DNA of 64,000 bases from CAYWEM01 sp964457225. Its GTDB lineage: Bacteria > Acidobacteriota > Aminicenantia > UBA2199. Every line of letters begins with the position of its first letter. The first letter of the stretch is position 1. The notes under the pieces are model-generated. The model worked only from the letters and a program-made list of their open reading frames with translations. It made no database searches and was not told the DNA's origin. The stretch covers positions 62,001 to 126,000 of the forward strand of contig CAYWEM010000005.1 of NCBI GenBank assembly GCA_964457225.1, written 5' to 3'. This document shows, piece after piece, positions 51,480 to 60,525 of this stretch. Made by a program: the position numbers and the translations under genes.

Positions 51480-51493
51480 AGGTCTGAACCTCG

Positions 51494-51527
51494 AAACGCC
51501 GTGCGGTTCAAGGCCGCACGGCGTTTT
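51494..51527 (+). terminator. Intrinsic terminator after the ferredoxin gene
   Basis: Perfect 13-bp stem AAACGCCGTGCGG (51494-51506) / CCGCACGGCGTTT (51514-51526), seven-base loop, short T-tail. An ATG/GTG frame running through it is not the start of the next gene. Confidence 0.85.
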
Positions 51528-51590
51528 CACTTTTCCCGACTTCCACGGCCCTTTTCCGGGCTTTTTCTTGACCCAACCAGATCTGCAGCG

Positions 51591-52472
51591 ATGAGATTAC
51601 GCCTGCCTTCAGCAAACCTGCGCGCAGTACTGCTTTTTCTGCTGACCCTGCTCTTCACCCTGCTGATCGGCATCCAGTACCACCTGGCCTTTCGTGACCT
51701 GTCCCTGCCCGAGGGTACCGGCTTCTTCGCTTTTATCCTGAGCAGGCCCGAGCTGGTTTTAGGCGGCCTGGCCTATTCACTGTCCCTGCTGGGCATCCTG
51801 CTGGTCCACGAAATGGGCCATTTCCTGGCCTGCCGCCGGCACGGAATCAACGCTTCTCTGCCGTATTTCATTCCCGCACCGACCCTGATCGGCACTTTCG
51901 GCGCTTTCATAAGAATCAGGTCGCCTTTTCGTTCTCCGGCCGCGCTGTTCGACGTCGGCCTGGCCGGCCCGCTGGCCGGTTTCATAACCGCCCTGCCCCT
52001 GATCTTCCTGGGCCTGGGCTGGTCACGCAGTATGCCGGCTGAATCCCTGGGCGCCACCATCAAGCTGGGTGAACCTCTGATCTTCAGCCTGCTGGCCCAA
52101 CCCTTTTTCTCCGACCTGCCGGCGGACAGCGTGGTACTGCTTCATCCGGTGGCTTTTGCCGGCTGGTTCGGCATCCTGGCCACGGCTTTCAACCTTTTTC
52201 CCATCGGCCAGCTCGACGGCGGGCACATCGTTTACGCCCTGTTCGGGCCCAAGTCATTTTACCTCGGCCTGGCGGCGGTGGTTCTGCTCATGCTGATGGG
52301 CATCCTGTTCTGGCCGGGCTGGCTGTTCTGGGCCCTGGTCATAACCCTCTTCGGCCTGCGCCATCCGCCGCTGCCGGCTTCCCCGCCCCTGGACCGTGGG
52401 CGGAAAGGACTGGCCCTGCTGGCCCTGCTGGTGTTCCTGCTCAGCTTCACCCCGGCGCCGGTCAGCTGGTGA
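51591..52472 (+). CDS. Site-2 protease-like (M50) membrane metallopeptidase
   Basis: 293 residues from ATG 51591; a longer frame upstream passes through the terminator and is rejected. Seven or eight membrane spans. Zinc motif HEMGH in LVHEMGHFLACRRHG, and the third ligand in NLFPIGQLDGGHI. The family performs intramembrane proteolysis; members close to EGY1-type proteases have the same layout. The target is unknown, and no anti-sigma factor is adjacent. Confidence 0.9.
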   Translation: MRLRLPSANLRAVLLFLLTLLFTLLIGIQYHLAFRDLSLPEGTGFFAFILSRPELVLGGLAYSLSLLGILLVHEMGHFLACRRHGINASLPYFIPAPTLIGTFGAFIRIRSPFRSPAALFDVGLAGPLAGFITALPLIFLGLGWSRSMPAESLGATIKLGEPLIFSLLAQPFFSDLPADSVVLLHPVAFAGWFGILATAFNLFPIGQLDGGHIVYALFGPKSFYLGLAAVVLLMLMGILFWPGWLFWALVITLFGLRHPPLPASPPLDRGRKGLALLALLVFLLSFTPAPVSW

Positions 52473-52479
52473 GGATTAC

Positions 52480-53397
52480 ATGCCGGACAAGATGCCGGGC
52501 GTCGGCGTGGTCATTCCCACCAGTAACCGTCCCGAACTGCTGATTCGGGCCGTGAAATCAATCTTGGACCAGGCTTATACCGGACCGCTGTCCCTGGTGG
52601 TGGTTTTTGACGGCCCTGAGCCGCCGGCCGTGCAACGGACCGCCCTGGAATCCCTGGGCGTGCGGATCATGACCAACCGGCGTCGGCCCGGGGTGGCCGG
52701 GGCGCGCAATACCGGCATCCTGGACCTGCAGACCGAATTGATTGCTTTCTGCGATGACGACGACACCTGGCTGCCGGGCAAGCTGGCCCGCCAGGCGGCG
52801 GCCCTGGCCGGCCGGCCTGACGCCGGATGCTGTACTACGGCCATGCGGGTGCGATTCGGTTCACGGACCGTGGTGCGCCGGGCCGGTTTGAACCTGGTGG
52901 AACATCGGCACCTGGCGGCTTCGCGCCTGGCCATGCTGCATACCTCGTCTTTTGTCTTCAGGCGGACCTTCATACTGGAAATCGGCCTGCTTGACGAAAG
53001 GATCCCCGAAGGCCATGGAGAAGACTGGGATCTCCTGCTGCGGACCACCTGCGACGGACGACCGATTGTTCACCTGGATGAACCCCTGGTCGAAATTCTC
53101 TGGCAAGAAAATTCCGGTTTTAAATACCGCTACGAGAGCAAGATAGCCGGCTTGAACTGGCTGCTTGACCGGCATCCCCAATTGACACACCGGGCTCGCT
53201 CCCATGCCCGCATCCTGGCCCAGATCGCTTTCTGGCAGGCCTGCCTGGGGGATCCGGCCGCCCGGGCTTCGGCCCGCCGGGCCCGGGCGCTTGACTGGCG
53301 GCAGATCAGGTCGTACCTGGCGTTAATGGTGTCCCGGGGCTGGGTCAGCGGAGAAAGGCTGTTGCACCTGGCTCACATGTTAGGCCGGGGCATCTGA
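52480..53397 (+). CDS. Family 2 glycosyltransferase
   Basis: 305 residues from ATG 52480 (AGGA upstream). GT-A fold: VGVVIPTSNRPELLIRAVKSIL, ARNTGI, FCDDDDTWLPGK with the metal-binding DxD region, and EDWDLLLR catalytic segment. Transfers a sugar from a nucleotide donor. Short basic C-terminus. Likely acts in cell-surface glycan synthesis. Confidence 0.88.
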   Translation: MPDKMPGVGVVIPTSNRPELLIRAVKSILDQAYTGPLSLVVVFDGPEPPAVQRTALESLGVRIMTNRRRPGVAGARNTGILDLQTELIAFCDDDDTWLPGKLARQAAALAGRPDAGCCTTAMRVRFGSRTVVRRAGLNLVEHRHLAASRLAMLHTSSFVFRRTFILEIGLLDERIPEGHGEDWDLLLRTTCDGRPIVHLDEPLVEILWQENSGFKYRYESKIAGLNWLLDRHPQLTHRARSHARILAQIAFWQACLGDPAARASARRARALDWRQIRSYLALMVSRGWVSGERLLHLAHMLGRGI

Positions 53398-53412
53398 TTT
53401 TTTCGGTCATGA

Positions 53413-54762
53413 TCAGAAAACCAGGCTGAGCAGGATGATGAATATAAACAGTGGGCAGATGTACTTGATGGCCGGCACCCAGAAGCGGGACATCCTGAAA
53501 GCTTTGCCGCAGGCTTCGATTTCCTGCAGGGCGGCCCCGGTTTTCCAGACGTAGGCCACGTAGATCGCGGTCAGCAGGGCCCCGATACTCAGGCCCAGGT
53601 TACCCCAGATCTTGTCCCAGAGCGAAAGAAAGTCCATGCCGATCAGCGGCAGGCGGGAAAAAAGATCGACACCGCCGCCTGACAGGGCCGAGGGAATCCC
53701 GAACAAAGTGGTCAGCGCCCCGATGGTCAGGGTGGCCCGGCGGCGTGACCAGTTCTTTTCATCGATCAGGAAGGCCACCGGGACCTCCAGCAGGGAAATG
53801 GTCGAGGTCAGGGCGGCGATGGCCAGCAGGCCGAAGAAAAGTGGACCGAAAACCGCCCCCCCGGGCATCTGGGCGAAGATCACCGGCAGGATGTTGAAAA
53901 CCAGGCCGGGACCACCGTCGGGCTGCATGCCCTGGGAAAAAACCGCCGGAAAGATGATGAAACCGGCCAGCAGGGCGATCATGACGTCACAGGCCACGAT
54001 CCATCCGGCCGCGCCGGGCAGGTTTTCTTTCTTGCCGATGTAGGAACCGTAGGTGATCATGGTGCCCATGCCCAGGCTGAGGCTGAAAAAGGCCTGGCCG
54101 GTGGCGGCCAGGAAAACCGCTGGGCTGAGCTTGGAAAAATCTGGTTTCAGGTAAAAACGCAAACCTTCGCCCACCCCGGGCAGAGTCAGAGAGCGGGCCA
54201 ACAGCAGGGCCAGGATGATCAGCAGCATGGGCATCAGTATCTTGGCGTATTTTTCGATCCCCCCGGAAACTCCCCGGGAGATGATGTACATGGTCAGCAC
54301 CATGAATATCAGCAGGAAGAGTATCTGCTGCCAGGGGGAGGCGCTGAAGGCGGTGAAAACTTCAGCAGCGCTCTCGACCGTGGCCTGGTTCAGGCGGCCG
54401 GTCAGGGATTTGAACAGGTAACCCAGGGTCCAGCCGGCGATGACCGCGTAAAATGAAAGAATCATGACCCCGCTGGTCACCCCCAGGTAGCCGACGTACT
54501 TCCAGGAAGATCCTTTCCTGACTATCTGGAAAGCGCCCACCGGGTTGCGCCTGCTGGCCCGGCCCAGTGAAATTTCGGCCAGCATGACGGGCATGGCGAT
54601 GACCAGTACGGCGATGATGTAGATCAGGACGAAGAGGGCGCCGCCGTTCTGCCCGGTGGCGTAGGGGAAACGCCAGATATTGCCCAGGCCCACGGCCGAG
54701 CCGGCCGCTGCCAGGATGAAACCGACCCGTGAATTCCAGTTGCCGCGGTTGATGTCATTCAT
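53413..54762 (-). CDS. Sodium-dependent transporter, SNF (NSS) family
   Basis: 449 residues with 11 to 12 membrane helices. Opening NWNSRVGFILAAAGSAVGLGNIWRFPY holds the Na+/substrate residues of LeuT-like proteins; YGSYIGKKENLPGAAGWIV follows in the middle. Imports an amino acid with Na+. GGGAG before ATG. Confidence 0.95.
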   Translation of the reverse strand: MNDINRGNWNSRVGFILAAAGSAVGLGNIWRFPYATGQNGGALFVLIYIIAVLVIAMPVMLAEISLGRASRRNPVGAFQIVRKGSSWKYVGYLGVTSGVMILSFYAVIAGWTLGYLFKSLTGRLNQATVESAAEVFTAFSASPWQQILFLLIFMVLTMYIISRGVSGGIEKYAKILMPMLLIILALLLARSLTLPGVGEGLRFYLKPDFSKLSPAVFLAATGQAFFSLSLGMGTMITYGSYIGKKENLPGAAGWIVACDVMIALLAGFIIFPAVFSQGMQPDGGPGLVFNILPVIFAQMPGGAVFGPLFFGLLAIAALTSTISLLEVPVAFLIDEKNWSRRRATLTIGALTTLFGIPSALSGGGVDLFSRLPLIGMDFLSLWDKIWGNLGLSIGALLTAIYVAYVWKTGAALQEIEACGKAFRMSRFWVPAIKYICPLFIFIILLSLVF

Positions 54763-54839
54763 GATTGCTCCCGGCTTCTCTTATCACAGGGGGCCGGTCA
54801 TTGTCAATCGCCGGGGCGGCTGGAACGGGCGGACCTGCT

Positions 54840-55718
54840 TTATTCGATTATTATGAACAGCACCCCGGCCGCGGCCAGCAGTACTGCCAGCAGGCGGCGC
54901 TTGCTCAGCGGCTCCTTGAGAAATATGCGGGCCAACAGGATTATGTAGATCATCGAGGTCTGGTTGAGGATGGCCGCGGTGCCGGCCAGGGTGTATTTCA
55001 TGCCGGCGATCCAGCACATCAGGGAAAAGTAACTGCCCATGAAAGTGCCCGGCAGGGCGAAGCGCAGGGCGTTCCGGTTGCGGAACAGGGCCAGGCTTTC
55101 GGCCCGTCTGGGGCTGGAGAACAGGATCAGCGGGGTCAGCACGGCCAGGGCGACGAACTGGCGCATGGCCGTCACCCAGATGACCGGCTGGCTGGCCAGT
55201 ACCGGCTTGACCAGCACTATGCCCAGGCTCAGCGAAGCCATGCCGGCGGCCCCGAGCAGTAGTCCGAAAAGAAGTTGGGGCCGGGTTATGCCGGGCGGCG
55301 GAGTGGCCCGGGTGGTCAGCAGAACCGCCGAAATGACCAGCACCATGCCGGCCAGGTCGCTGGGCCCCAGCCTCTCGCCCAGCAGGAAGAAGGCGAAAAC
55401 CGTGGTCAGCGGCGGGTAGAGGCAGTCAACCACCGCGGTAATACCGGCGCCGACCCGGTTCAGGCTGGCGTGAAAGAGAGTGTCGGCCACGGCGATGGCG
55501 ATGACCCCGCTGGCCGCGATCAGCAGGAGTTCGTTGCCGGTCGCCGCCCGCCAGGGAGGCTGGCCCATGATCAGCATGGTCAGCAGGAGCAGGACCGAGG
55601 AAACGACCACCCGGAAAAAATTGAGCGCCAGGGGCGGTATTGATTCACCCGAGCGCTTGAACAGGATGACCGCTCCGCCCCAGAAAACCGCGGTCAGCAG
55701 GGCAAAGAATTCACCCAT
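54840..55718 (-). CDS. DMT-family (EamA) transporter
   Basis: 292 residues, ten membrane helices in two EamA repeats (first: MGEFFALLTAVFWGGAVILFKRS; second: GLLLGAAGMASLSLGIVLVK). Probably an exporter or uptake system for metabolites. The upstream region holds a perfect promoter and a short frame that may be a leader peptide. GGGGCGGG precedes the ATG. Confidence 0.92.
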   Translation of the reverse strand: MGEFFALLTAVFWGGAVILFKRSGESIPPLALNFFRVVVSSVLLLLTMLIMGQPPWRAATGNELLLIAASGVIAIAVADTLFHASLNRVGAGITAVVDCLYPPLTTVFAFFLLGERLGPSDLAGMVLVISAVLLTTRATPPPGITRPQLLFGLLLGAAGMASLSLGIVLVKPVLASQPVIWVTAMRQFVALAVLTPLILFSSPRRAESLALFRNRNALRFALPGTFMGSYFSLMCWIAGMKYTLAGTAAILNQTSMIYIILLARIFLKEPLSKRRLLAVLLAAAGVLFIIIE

Positions 55719-55727
55719 ATTCCCGCC

Positions 55728-55743
55728 CCGGTGTCAGCACCGG
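55728..55743. promoter_or_regulatory. Stem-loop holding the leader peptide stop codon
   Basis: CCGGTG (55728-55733), TCAG loop, CACCGG (55738-55743): on the minus strand the loop contains the TGA of the 26-codon leader frame, about ten bases before the DMT transporter start. Possible attenuation or translational control. Confidence 0.5.
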
Positions 55744-55814
55744 CCGGCCGGGGCCGGAGCGGCGTCCAGGACCGGCCTGGAGCCGGATACAGTGATCTCG
55801 TTTGTTGTATTCAT
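55734..55814 (-). CDS. Candidate 26-codon leader peptide ahead of the DMT transporter
   Basis: ATG 55814 to TGA 55736-55734. The peptide starts MNTTNEITVSG and ends in a Pro/Ala-rich stretch and Gly-Arg-Cys. It lies between a TTGACA-17-TATAAT promoter and the transporter gene. Ends in the loop of a 6-bp stem. No ribosome binding site is obvious, so the evidence rests on its position. Confidence 0.4.
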   Translation of the reverse strand: MNTTNEITVSGSRPVLDAAPAPAGRC

Positions 55815-55835
55815 TTTGGTTGTTCGGACTCCCGG

Positions 55836-55864
55836 ATTATATGACCGGAGGCCCGTTTTGTCAA
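55836..55864 (-). promoter_or_regulatory. Perfect consensus promoter of the DMT transporter unit
   Basis: Minus strand: TTGACA (55864-55859), 17-base spacer, TATAAT (55841-55836). All twelve consensus bases match. Expected transcript start near 55829, 15 bases before the leader ATG and about 110 before the transporter ATG. Confidence 0.8.
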
Positions 55865-55897
55865 ACCGCCGGCCGGACGATTTTTGTTGTAATAAAT

Positions 55898-55926
55898 TTG
55901 TAATTATTTATATTTATATATATAAA
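55898..55926 (+). promoter_or_regulatory. AT-rich promoter of the secreted beta-propeller gene
   Basis: TTGTAA (55898-55903), 17-base spacer made only of A and T, TATAAA (55921-55926). The ATG at 55938 is 11 bases after the -10, with no Shine-Dalgarno sequence. The AT-rich block 55881-55937 contrasts sharply with its surroundings. Confidence 0.6.
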
Positions 55927-55937
55927 CAGGCATAAAA

Positions 55938-57779
55938 ATGAAACGTACACTTTTAATTATCATTGTAATATTGCTCTCCTTCTGGCATATGTCCGCCTGG
56001 GAAGCGCCGGTAAATCTCTCCAACAGCAACCGGGCTTCCCTGTATCCGCGGATGGCCGTGGATGGCCAGGGCGTGATTCACGTCGTCTGGACCGAGTTTG
56101 AAAGCAGTACGGTGGCCAATATCTATTACCGCCGCCACGACCGCAACGGCTGGAGTGAGCGGGAGAACCTGAGCAACAGCAACTGCCCCTCGCGGGAAGC
56201 TTCGATCGCGGTTGACCGGGCCGGCAACGTCTACGTGGTCTGGGTCAACAACATGGGCTGTCCGGCGGGTTTGCGCGGCCTGTCCCTGCTGACCATTCAC
56301 GCCGACGGCGGCCGGAGCCTGGATCAACTGCCCTTTACCATGAACAGCAGTGTTGACGAGCTGAAAGTGCCCTACATCGCCAGTGACGATGACGGCAATC
56401 TTTCCGTGGTTTCCTACACCGGCCATCGCCGGGTCTGGGGCCGCAACCGCGATCACGGCAACTGGACGGACTGGAGGGTCATCAACACCCCGGGCGTGTT
56501 TTCAGCCTCGGAATCGTCTTACGTGACCTACGGCCGGGACGGCAAATTCTACGCGGTCTGGCCCGAGTACATGCCCGGCCGGGACCTGCATTACTCGATA
56601 TACTGGACCAGCCGGGAGGTCGGCCGGGACTGGGAACTGCCCAGGACCACCCGGCATGACGGCATTCCCCTGGACAACGCCCAGGCTCATCCCAAGATTG
56701 AGGTTGATGAAAAGGGTGACATGCACCTGGTCTGGATGGACCATCCGGATAATATCCTGGATATCTTTTACCAGCGCTGGGACAACAGGACCCGGGCCTG
56801 GGTGGACCGTTCCTATGCTTCCCGCCGGGGCGGTTACAGTACTTTGCCGACCATCGCCCTGACCCGGAGCGGCGTGCGTTACGTCGCCTATTCCCTGGGG
56901 CCTTACGGCAACCTGTTCAACGCCCAGTACAATTACGCTCCTCCGGGCGGAACTTTTCTGTCCCAGCCGCTGAATTTTTTCCCGCAGCCCATAGTCAACC
57001 CCTATTTCACCCAGATCGCCGCCGGTGGACCGGATGACAAAATCTTTTTCATCTACGAACAGGGGCCGCAGCATGCCAAGGACATCTTCTTCACCTCTCT
57101 TTTCCCTCTCAACGGCGAGCCCGGGCCTGACCCCGACCTGGTCCAGGTGGAACCGCCGGTCGGGGTGCGCAGCCTGTATCATACCGTTAATTACACCACC
57201 CGGAACCTCCGGGTGGAAAAGATCGTCGACCGCAATCTTTTCACTGTAAAACACCTCAACCGGGTCAGCTGGGAAAGGAATCCCGAGCTGGACCGGCTGA
57301 ACGCCGACATATTCAAGTACCGCATCTATCGGCGCCGTCACGGAGTCCAGGACTTTGTTCCGATCAAAGAGGTCAATGCCGGTGTGTTCTCTTACCTGGA
57401 CGAGAACCAGGTCGGCCCGGAACACGACCTGGAATACCGGGTCAGGGGGGTTGACAATCTTGGGAACGAATCCTACAAGTTCAACGATATTTCCTGGCTG
57501 GCGAACCCGGCCAATGACGCCAACAAGCTGGTGATTACCAATTACCGGGTTTATCGCCGCATCCGCGGAAGCGGGGATGCGGATTTCCAGTTATGCCATC
57601 AGGCTGGGGCTGATGTTTTTTCCTGGATCGATCTGGACGTGGAGATCCGCCGGGGCAGGATTTACGATTACGCAGTCGCGGCCCTGGCCGAGGACGGCCG
57701 GGAAAGTGAAAAAACACCTGCCGCCGTCGAGGAAATAGTCGCCGGCCCTGGTACCGTCCCGACCGCCGAAAAAAAATAA
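55938..57779 (+). CDS. Secreted beta-propeller protein with fibronectin III-like tail
   Basis: 613 residues. Signal peptide (1-20, ending SAW). Residues about 22-390 show blades with a repeated motif of the form YPRMAVDGQGVIHVVWTEFE, REASIAVDRAGNVYVVWVNN, HPKIEVDEKGDMHLVWMD, STLPTIALTRSGVRYVAYS, as in sialidase-like or BNR-type propellers. From about 400 to 600 come two FN3-like modules containing FKYRIYRRRHG and NYRVYRRIRG. No catalytic motif seen, so it is probably a binding or structural protein. Its AT-rich promoter is unlike that of neighbours. Confidence 0.8.
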   Translation: MKRTLLIIIVILLSFWHMSAWEAPVNLSNSNRASLYPRMAVDGQGVIHVVWTEFESSTVANIYYRRHDRNGWSERENLSNSNCPSREASIAVDRAGNVYVVWVNNMGCPAGLRGLSLLTIHADGGRSLDQLPFTMNSSVDELKVPYIASDDDGNLSVVSYTGHRRVWGRNRDHGNWTDWRVINTPGVFSASESSYVTYGRDGKFYAVWPEYMPGRDLHYSIYWTSREVGRDWELPRTTRHDGIPLDNAQAHPKIEVDEKGDMHLVWMDHPDNILDIFYQRWDNRTRAWVDRSYASRRGGYSTLPTIALTRSGVRYVAYSLGPYGNLFNAQYNYAPPGGTFLSQPLNFFPQPIVNPYFTQIAAGGPDDKIFFIYEQGPQHAKDIFFTSLFPLNGEPGPDPDLVQVEPPVGVRSLYHTVNYTTRNLRVEKIVDRNLFTVKHLNRVSWERNPELDRLNADIFKYRIYRRRHGVQDFVPIKEVNAGVFSYLDENQVGPEHDLEYRVRGVDNLGNESYKFNDISWLANPANDANKLVITNYRVYRRIRGSGDADFQLCHQAGADVFSWIDLDVEIRRGRIYDYAVAALAEDGRESEKTPAAVEEIVAGPGTVPTAEKK

Positions 57780-57847
57780 TCGCTTTTCAGGTTTGCCAGG
57801 CGGCCTCGTTTCGGATATCATGAGGCAAATCAACGGCGGAGCTGCCC

Positions 57848-59647
57848 ATGATCATGGCCTGGTTCGACTGGTTGTCGGTTATCCTGTTCTTCCTCATCTC
57901 CCTCTTCATCGGGATCCTGGCCGCCCGGCGCTCGGGCCGCAGTGCCGGTGAATTCTTCGCTACCGGCCGCAGTATGCCCTGGTGGCTCCTGGGTATCTCG
58001 ATGGTGGCCACCACCTTTTCTTCCGATACTCCCAACCTGGTCAGCAACATGGTGCGCCAGTACGGTGTGTCCGGCAACTGGCTCTGGTGGGCATTCCTGC
58101 TGACCGGCATGGTCACAGTGTTCGTTTACGCCAGGCTGTGGCGGCGTTCCGGGGTGCTGACCGACATCGAGTTCTACGAACTGCGCTACAGCGGCCGGTC
58201 CGCGGCTTTCCTGCGCGGATTCCGGGCCGTTTACCTTGGCGTTTTCTTCAACGTCATGATCATGGCCGCGGTAACCCTGGCGGCCATCAAGATCGGCGGC
58301 GTCATATTGAATCTTTCGCCGCCGGCCGTGGTGCTGAGCGCCGGCACGGTGGCCGTGATCTATTCGGTTCTGGGCGGTTTGCGCGGTGTTCTGCTGACCG
58401 ACCTGCTGCAGTTTTTCGTGGCCATGGGCGGGTCGGTGGCTGCCGCCGTGGTGGCCCTGGGCCATCCCAGGGTCGGCTCGATAAAAAACCTCTTTGCCTC
58501 CCTGCCGGAAAAAACCTCGTTACTGCCTGATTTTTCCGACCCGGCGCTGTTGGCCGGCCTGTTCATCGTGCCCCTGGCCGTGCAGTGGTGGAGCGTCTGG
58601 TATCCCGGGGCTGAGCCCGGCGGGGGCGGCTACATAGCCCAGCGCATGCTGGCGGCCAGGAACGAGGAACACGCGGTCGGGGCCACCCTGCTTTTCAACA
58701 TCGCCCATTACGCCCTGCGGCCCTGGCCCTGGATCCTGGTGGCCCTGGCTTCCCTGCTGGTATTTCCCGAACTGAGCGATCTGCAGGCCGCCTTTCCCGG
58801 GGTTGATCCCCGGATTATCAGCCATGACCTGGCTTACCCGGCCATGCTGACCTTCCTGCCGGCCGGCTTGCTGGGCCTGGTGGTGGCTTCACTGGCCGCC
58901 GCCTACATGTCGACCATTTCCACCCACCTTAACTGGGGTGCTTCCTACGTGGTCAACGATTTTTACCGCCGCTTCATCAACCCGGAGGCCCCGGAAAAAA
59001 AACTCGTACTGATAGGCCGGCTGACCAGCCTGGGCCTGATGCTGCTGGCCGGCACCCTGGCCCTGGCACTGGAAAACGCCCTGCAGGCTTTCCAGATTTT
59101 GTTGCAGGTGGGCGCCGGCACCGGCCTTATCTTCCTGCTGCGCTGGTTCTGGTGGCGCATCAGCGCGACCTCGGAAATCGCGGCCATGCTGATCAGTTTC
59201 ATGGTAGCTGTCTACTTTCGCTTTGCCCACGTGCGCCTGCTGAACTTGCCCCGGCTGGCTGACTGGCAGGAACTGGTCATCGGCGTGTCCCTGACTACGG
59301 CCGGCTGGCTGGCTGTAACTTTCCTGACCCGGCCCACTGAACGCTCCGTGCTTGAAGAATTCGCAGAAAAGCTTGAAGTCGGCGGGCCGGGCTGGCGGGC
59401 GGTCCTGGGAGAGCGGGCTGACCGGCCCGGTCGCTGGCAGGTTCCCAACCAGCTGTTGATGGCTTCGCTCGGCGTGGCCATGGTTTACGGAGTCCTGCTG
59501 GGGGCCGGCCTGCTTTTCCAGGGGCATACGGTACGCTCCGGGCTGGCCGGGCTGGTCAGCCTGGCTGCGGCCGTCGGCCTGCTGTTGCTTTACCGCCGGG
59601 GTCGAACCGCTGTCGCGCAAAAGAAAAATGGGAGTATAAAACCATGA
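57848..59647 (+). CDS. Sodium:solute symporter (SSS family)
   Basis: 599 residues, 13 to 15 membrane helices. Begins MIMAWFDWLSVILFFLISLFIG; family features FATGRSMPWWLLGISMVATTFSSDTPNLV (Na+ site region) and GLVVASLAAAYMSTISTHLNWGASYVVNDFY. The C-terminus has an extended soluble stretch between the last helices. Substrate unknown. The UbiA gene overlaps it by ATGA. Confidence 0.92.
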   Translation: MIMAWFDWLSVILFFLISLFIGILAARRSGRSAGEFFATGRSMPWWLLGISMVATTFSSDTPNLVSNMVRQYGVSGNWLWWAFLLTGMVTVFVYARLWRRSGVLTDIEFYELRYSGRSAAFLRGFRAVYLGVFFNVMIMAAVTLAAIKIGGVILNLSPPAVVLSAGTVAVIYSVLGGLRGVLLTDLLQFFVAMGGSVAAAVVALGHPRVGSIKNLFASLPEKTSLLPDFSDPALLAGLFIVPLAVQWWSVWYPGAEPGGGGYIAQRMLAARNEEHAVGATLLFNIAHYALRPWPWILVALASLLVFPELSDLQAAFPGVDPRIISHDLAYPAMLTFLPAGLLGLVVASLAAAYMSTISTHLNWGASYVVNDFYRRFINPEAPEKKLVLIGRLTSLGLMLLAGTLALALENALQAFQILLQVGAGTGLIFLLRWFWWRISATSEIAAMLISFMVAVYFRFAHVRLLNLPRLADWQELVIGVSLTTAGWLAVTFLTRPTERSVLEEFAEKLEVGGPGWRAVLGERADRPGRWQVPNQLLMASLGVAMVYGVLLGAGLLFQGHTVRSGLAGLVSLAAAVGLLLLYRRGRTAVAQKKNGSIKP

Positions 59648-60525
59648 AAGTTCTGGGCACCATGCGCATCCCTTTCCTGGTTCTGACCCCGGCCTGTCTG
59701 ACGGCTGGTCTTGGCAGTGCCCTTTACCACGGCGCCCCCTGGTCGGCCGGGCTTTTCGGCCTGATCCTGTTCGGGGCTGTCTGCGCCCACGTGGCGGTTA
59801 ACACCCTGAACGAGCTGGGAGATTTTCATTCCGGACTCGATTTCCTGACCAGAAAAACTCCATTCAGCGGAGGCAGCGGCACCCTGCCGGAGAATCCGCA
59901 GCTCGCTCCCGCGGCGGCCGCCATCGCCTGGACGGCATTCGGCCTGACCGCCCTGAGCGGCCTGGTACTGCTGCTGCTGACCGGTCCCGCTCTGTTTCCG
60001 ATCGGTCTGGCCGGCCTGCTGGTCATTCTGACTTACACCCCGCTCTGTACCAGGATTCCCTGGGCCGGCCTGGTAGCTCCCGGTATTGGTTTCGGCCTGC
60101 TGATGGTGCCGGGCTGCCAGGTAGTGCTGGCCGGAGAATACTCCTGGACGGCATTCTGGGCCTCACTGGTGCCGTTTTTCCTGGTCAACAACCTGCTGTT
60201 TCTTAACCAGTTCCCCGATACCGAGGCCGACCGCCGGGTGGGCCGCCGGAATTTCCCCCTGCTTTACGGGGTCCGGGCCGCGGCGTATCTTTTCACGTTC
60301 CAGTTGGCGGCCGCCTACCTGGTGATCGTGCTGGCGGTGATTCTGAATGTATTCCCGGGAACGGCGCTGTTGGCCCTGCTGAGTCTGCCTCCGGCATTGG
60401 TGCTGGCGGCAGGGGTACTCGCTTACCGCGACTTTGCCCAGATCAGAACGGCTCACCTGGCCCTGAACACCATCATCACCCTGCTGACCCCGGTTTTACT
60501 GGGAATAGGCCTGATGATCGCCTGA
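59644..60525 (+). CDS. UbiA-family prenyltransferase
   Basis: 293 residues with eight or nine membrane spans. First aspartate-rich motif NTLNELGDFHSGLD and second NQFPDTEADRRVGRRNFP match the MenA/UbiA pattern. It would prenylate an aromatic ring, with menaquinone synthesis most likely, but the partner genes are not here. Converges with the TgpA-like gene, 30-base overlap. Confidence 0.87.
   Translation: MKVLGTMRIPFLVLTPACLTAGLGSALYHGAPWSAGLFGLILFGAVCAHVAVNTLNELGDFHSGLDFLTRKTPFSGGSGTLPENPQLAPAAAAIAWTAFGLTALSGLVLLLLTGPALFPIGLAGLLVILTYTPLCTRIPWAGLVAPGIGFGLLMVPGCQVVLAGEYSWTAFWASLVPFFLVNNLLFLNQFPDTEADRRVGRRNFPLLYGVRAAAYLFTFQLAAAYLVIVLAVILNVFPGTALLALLSLPPALVLAAGVLAYRDFAQIRTAHLALNTIITLLTPVLLGIGLMIA

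Noticed and set aside
51501..51590. Upstream start for the M50 peptidase
   Set aside because: It would begin within the ferredoxin terminator hairpin; ATG 51591 leads directly into the family's N-terminal region.
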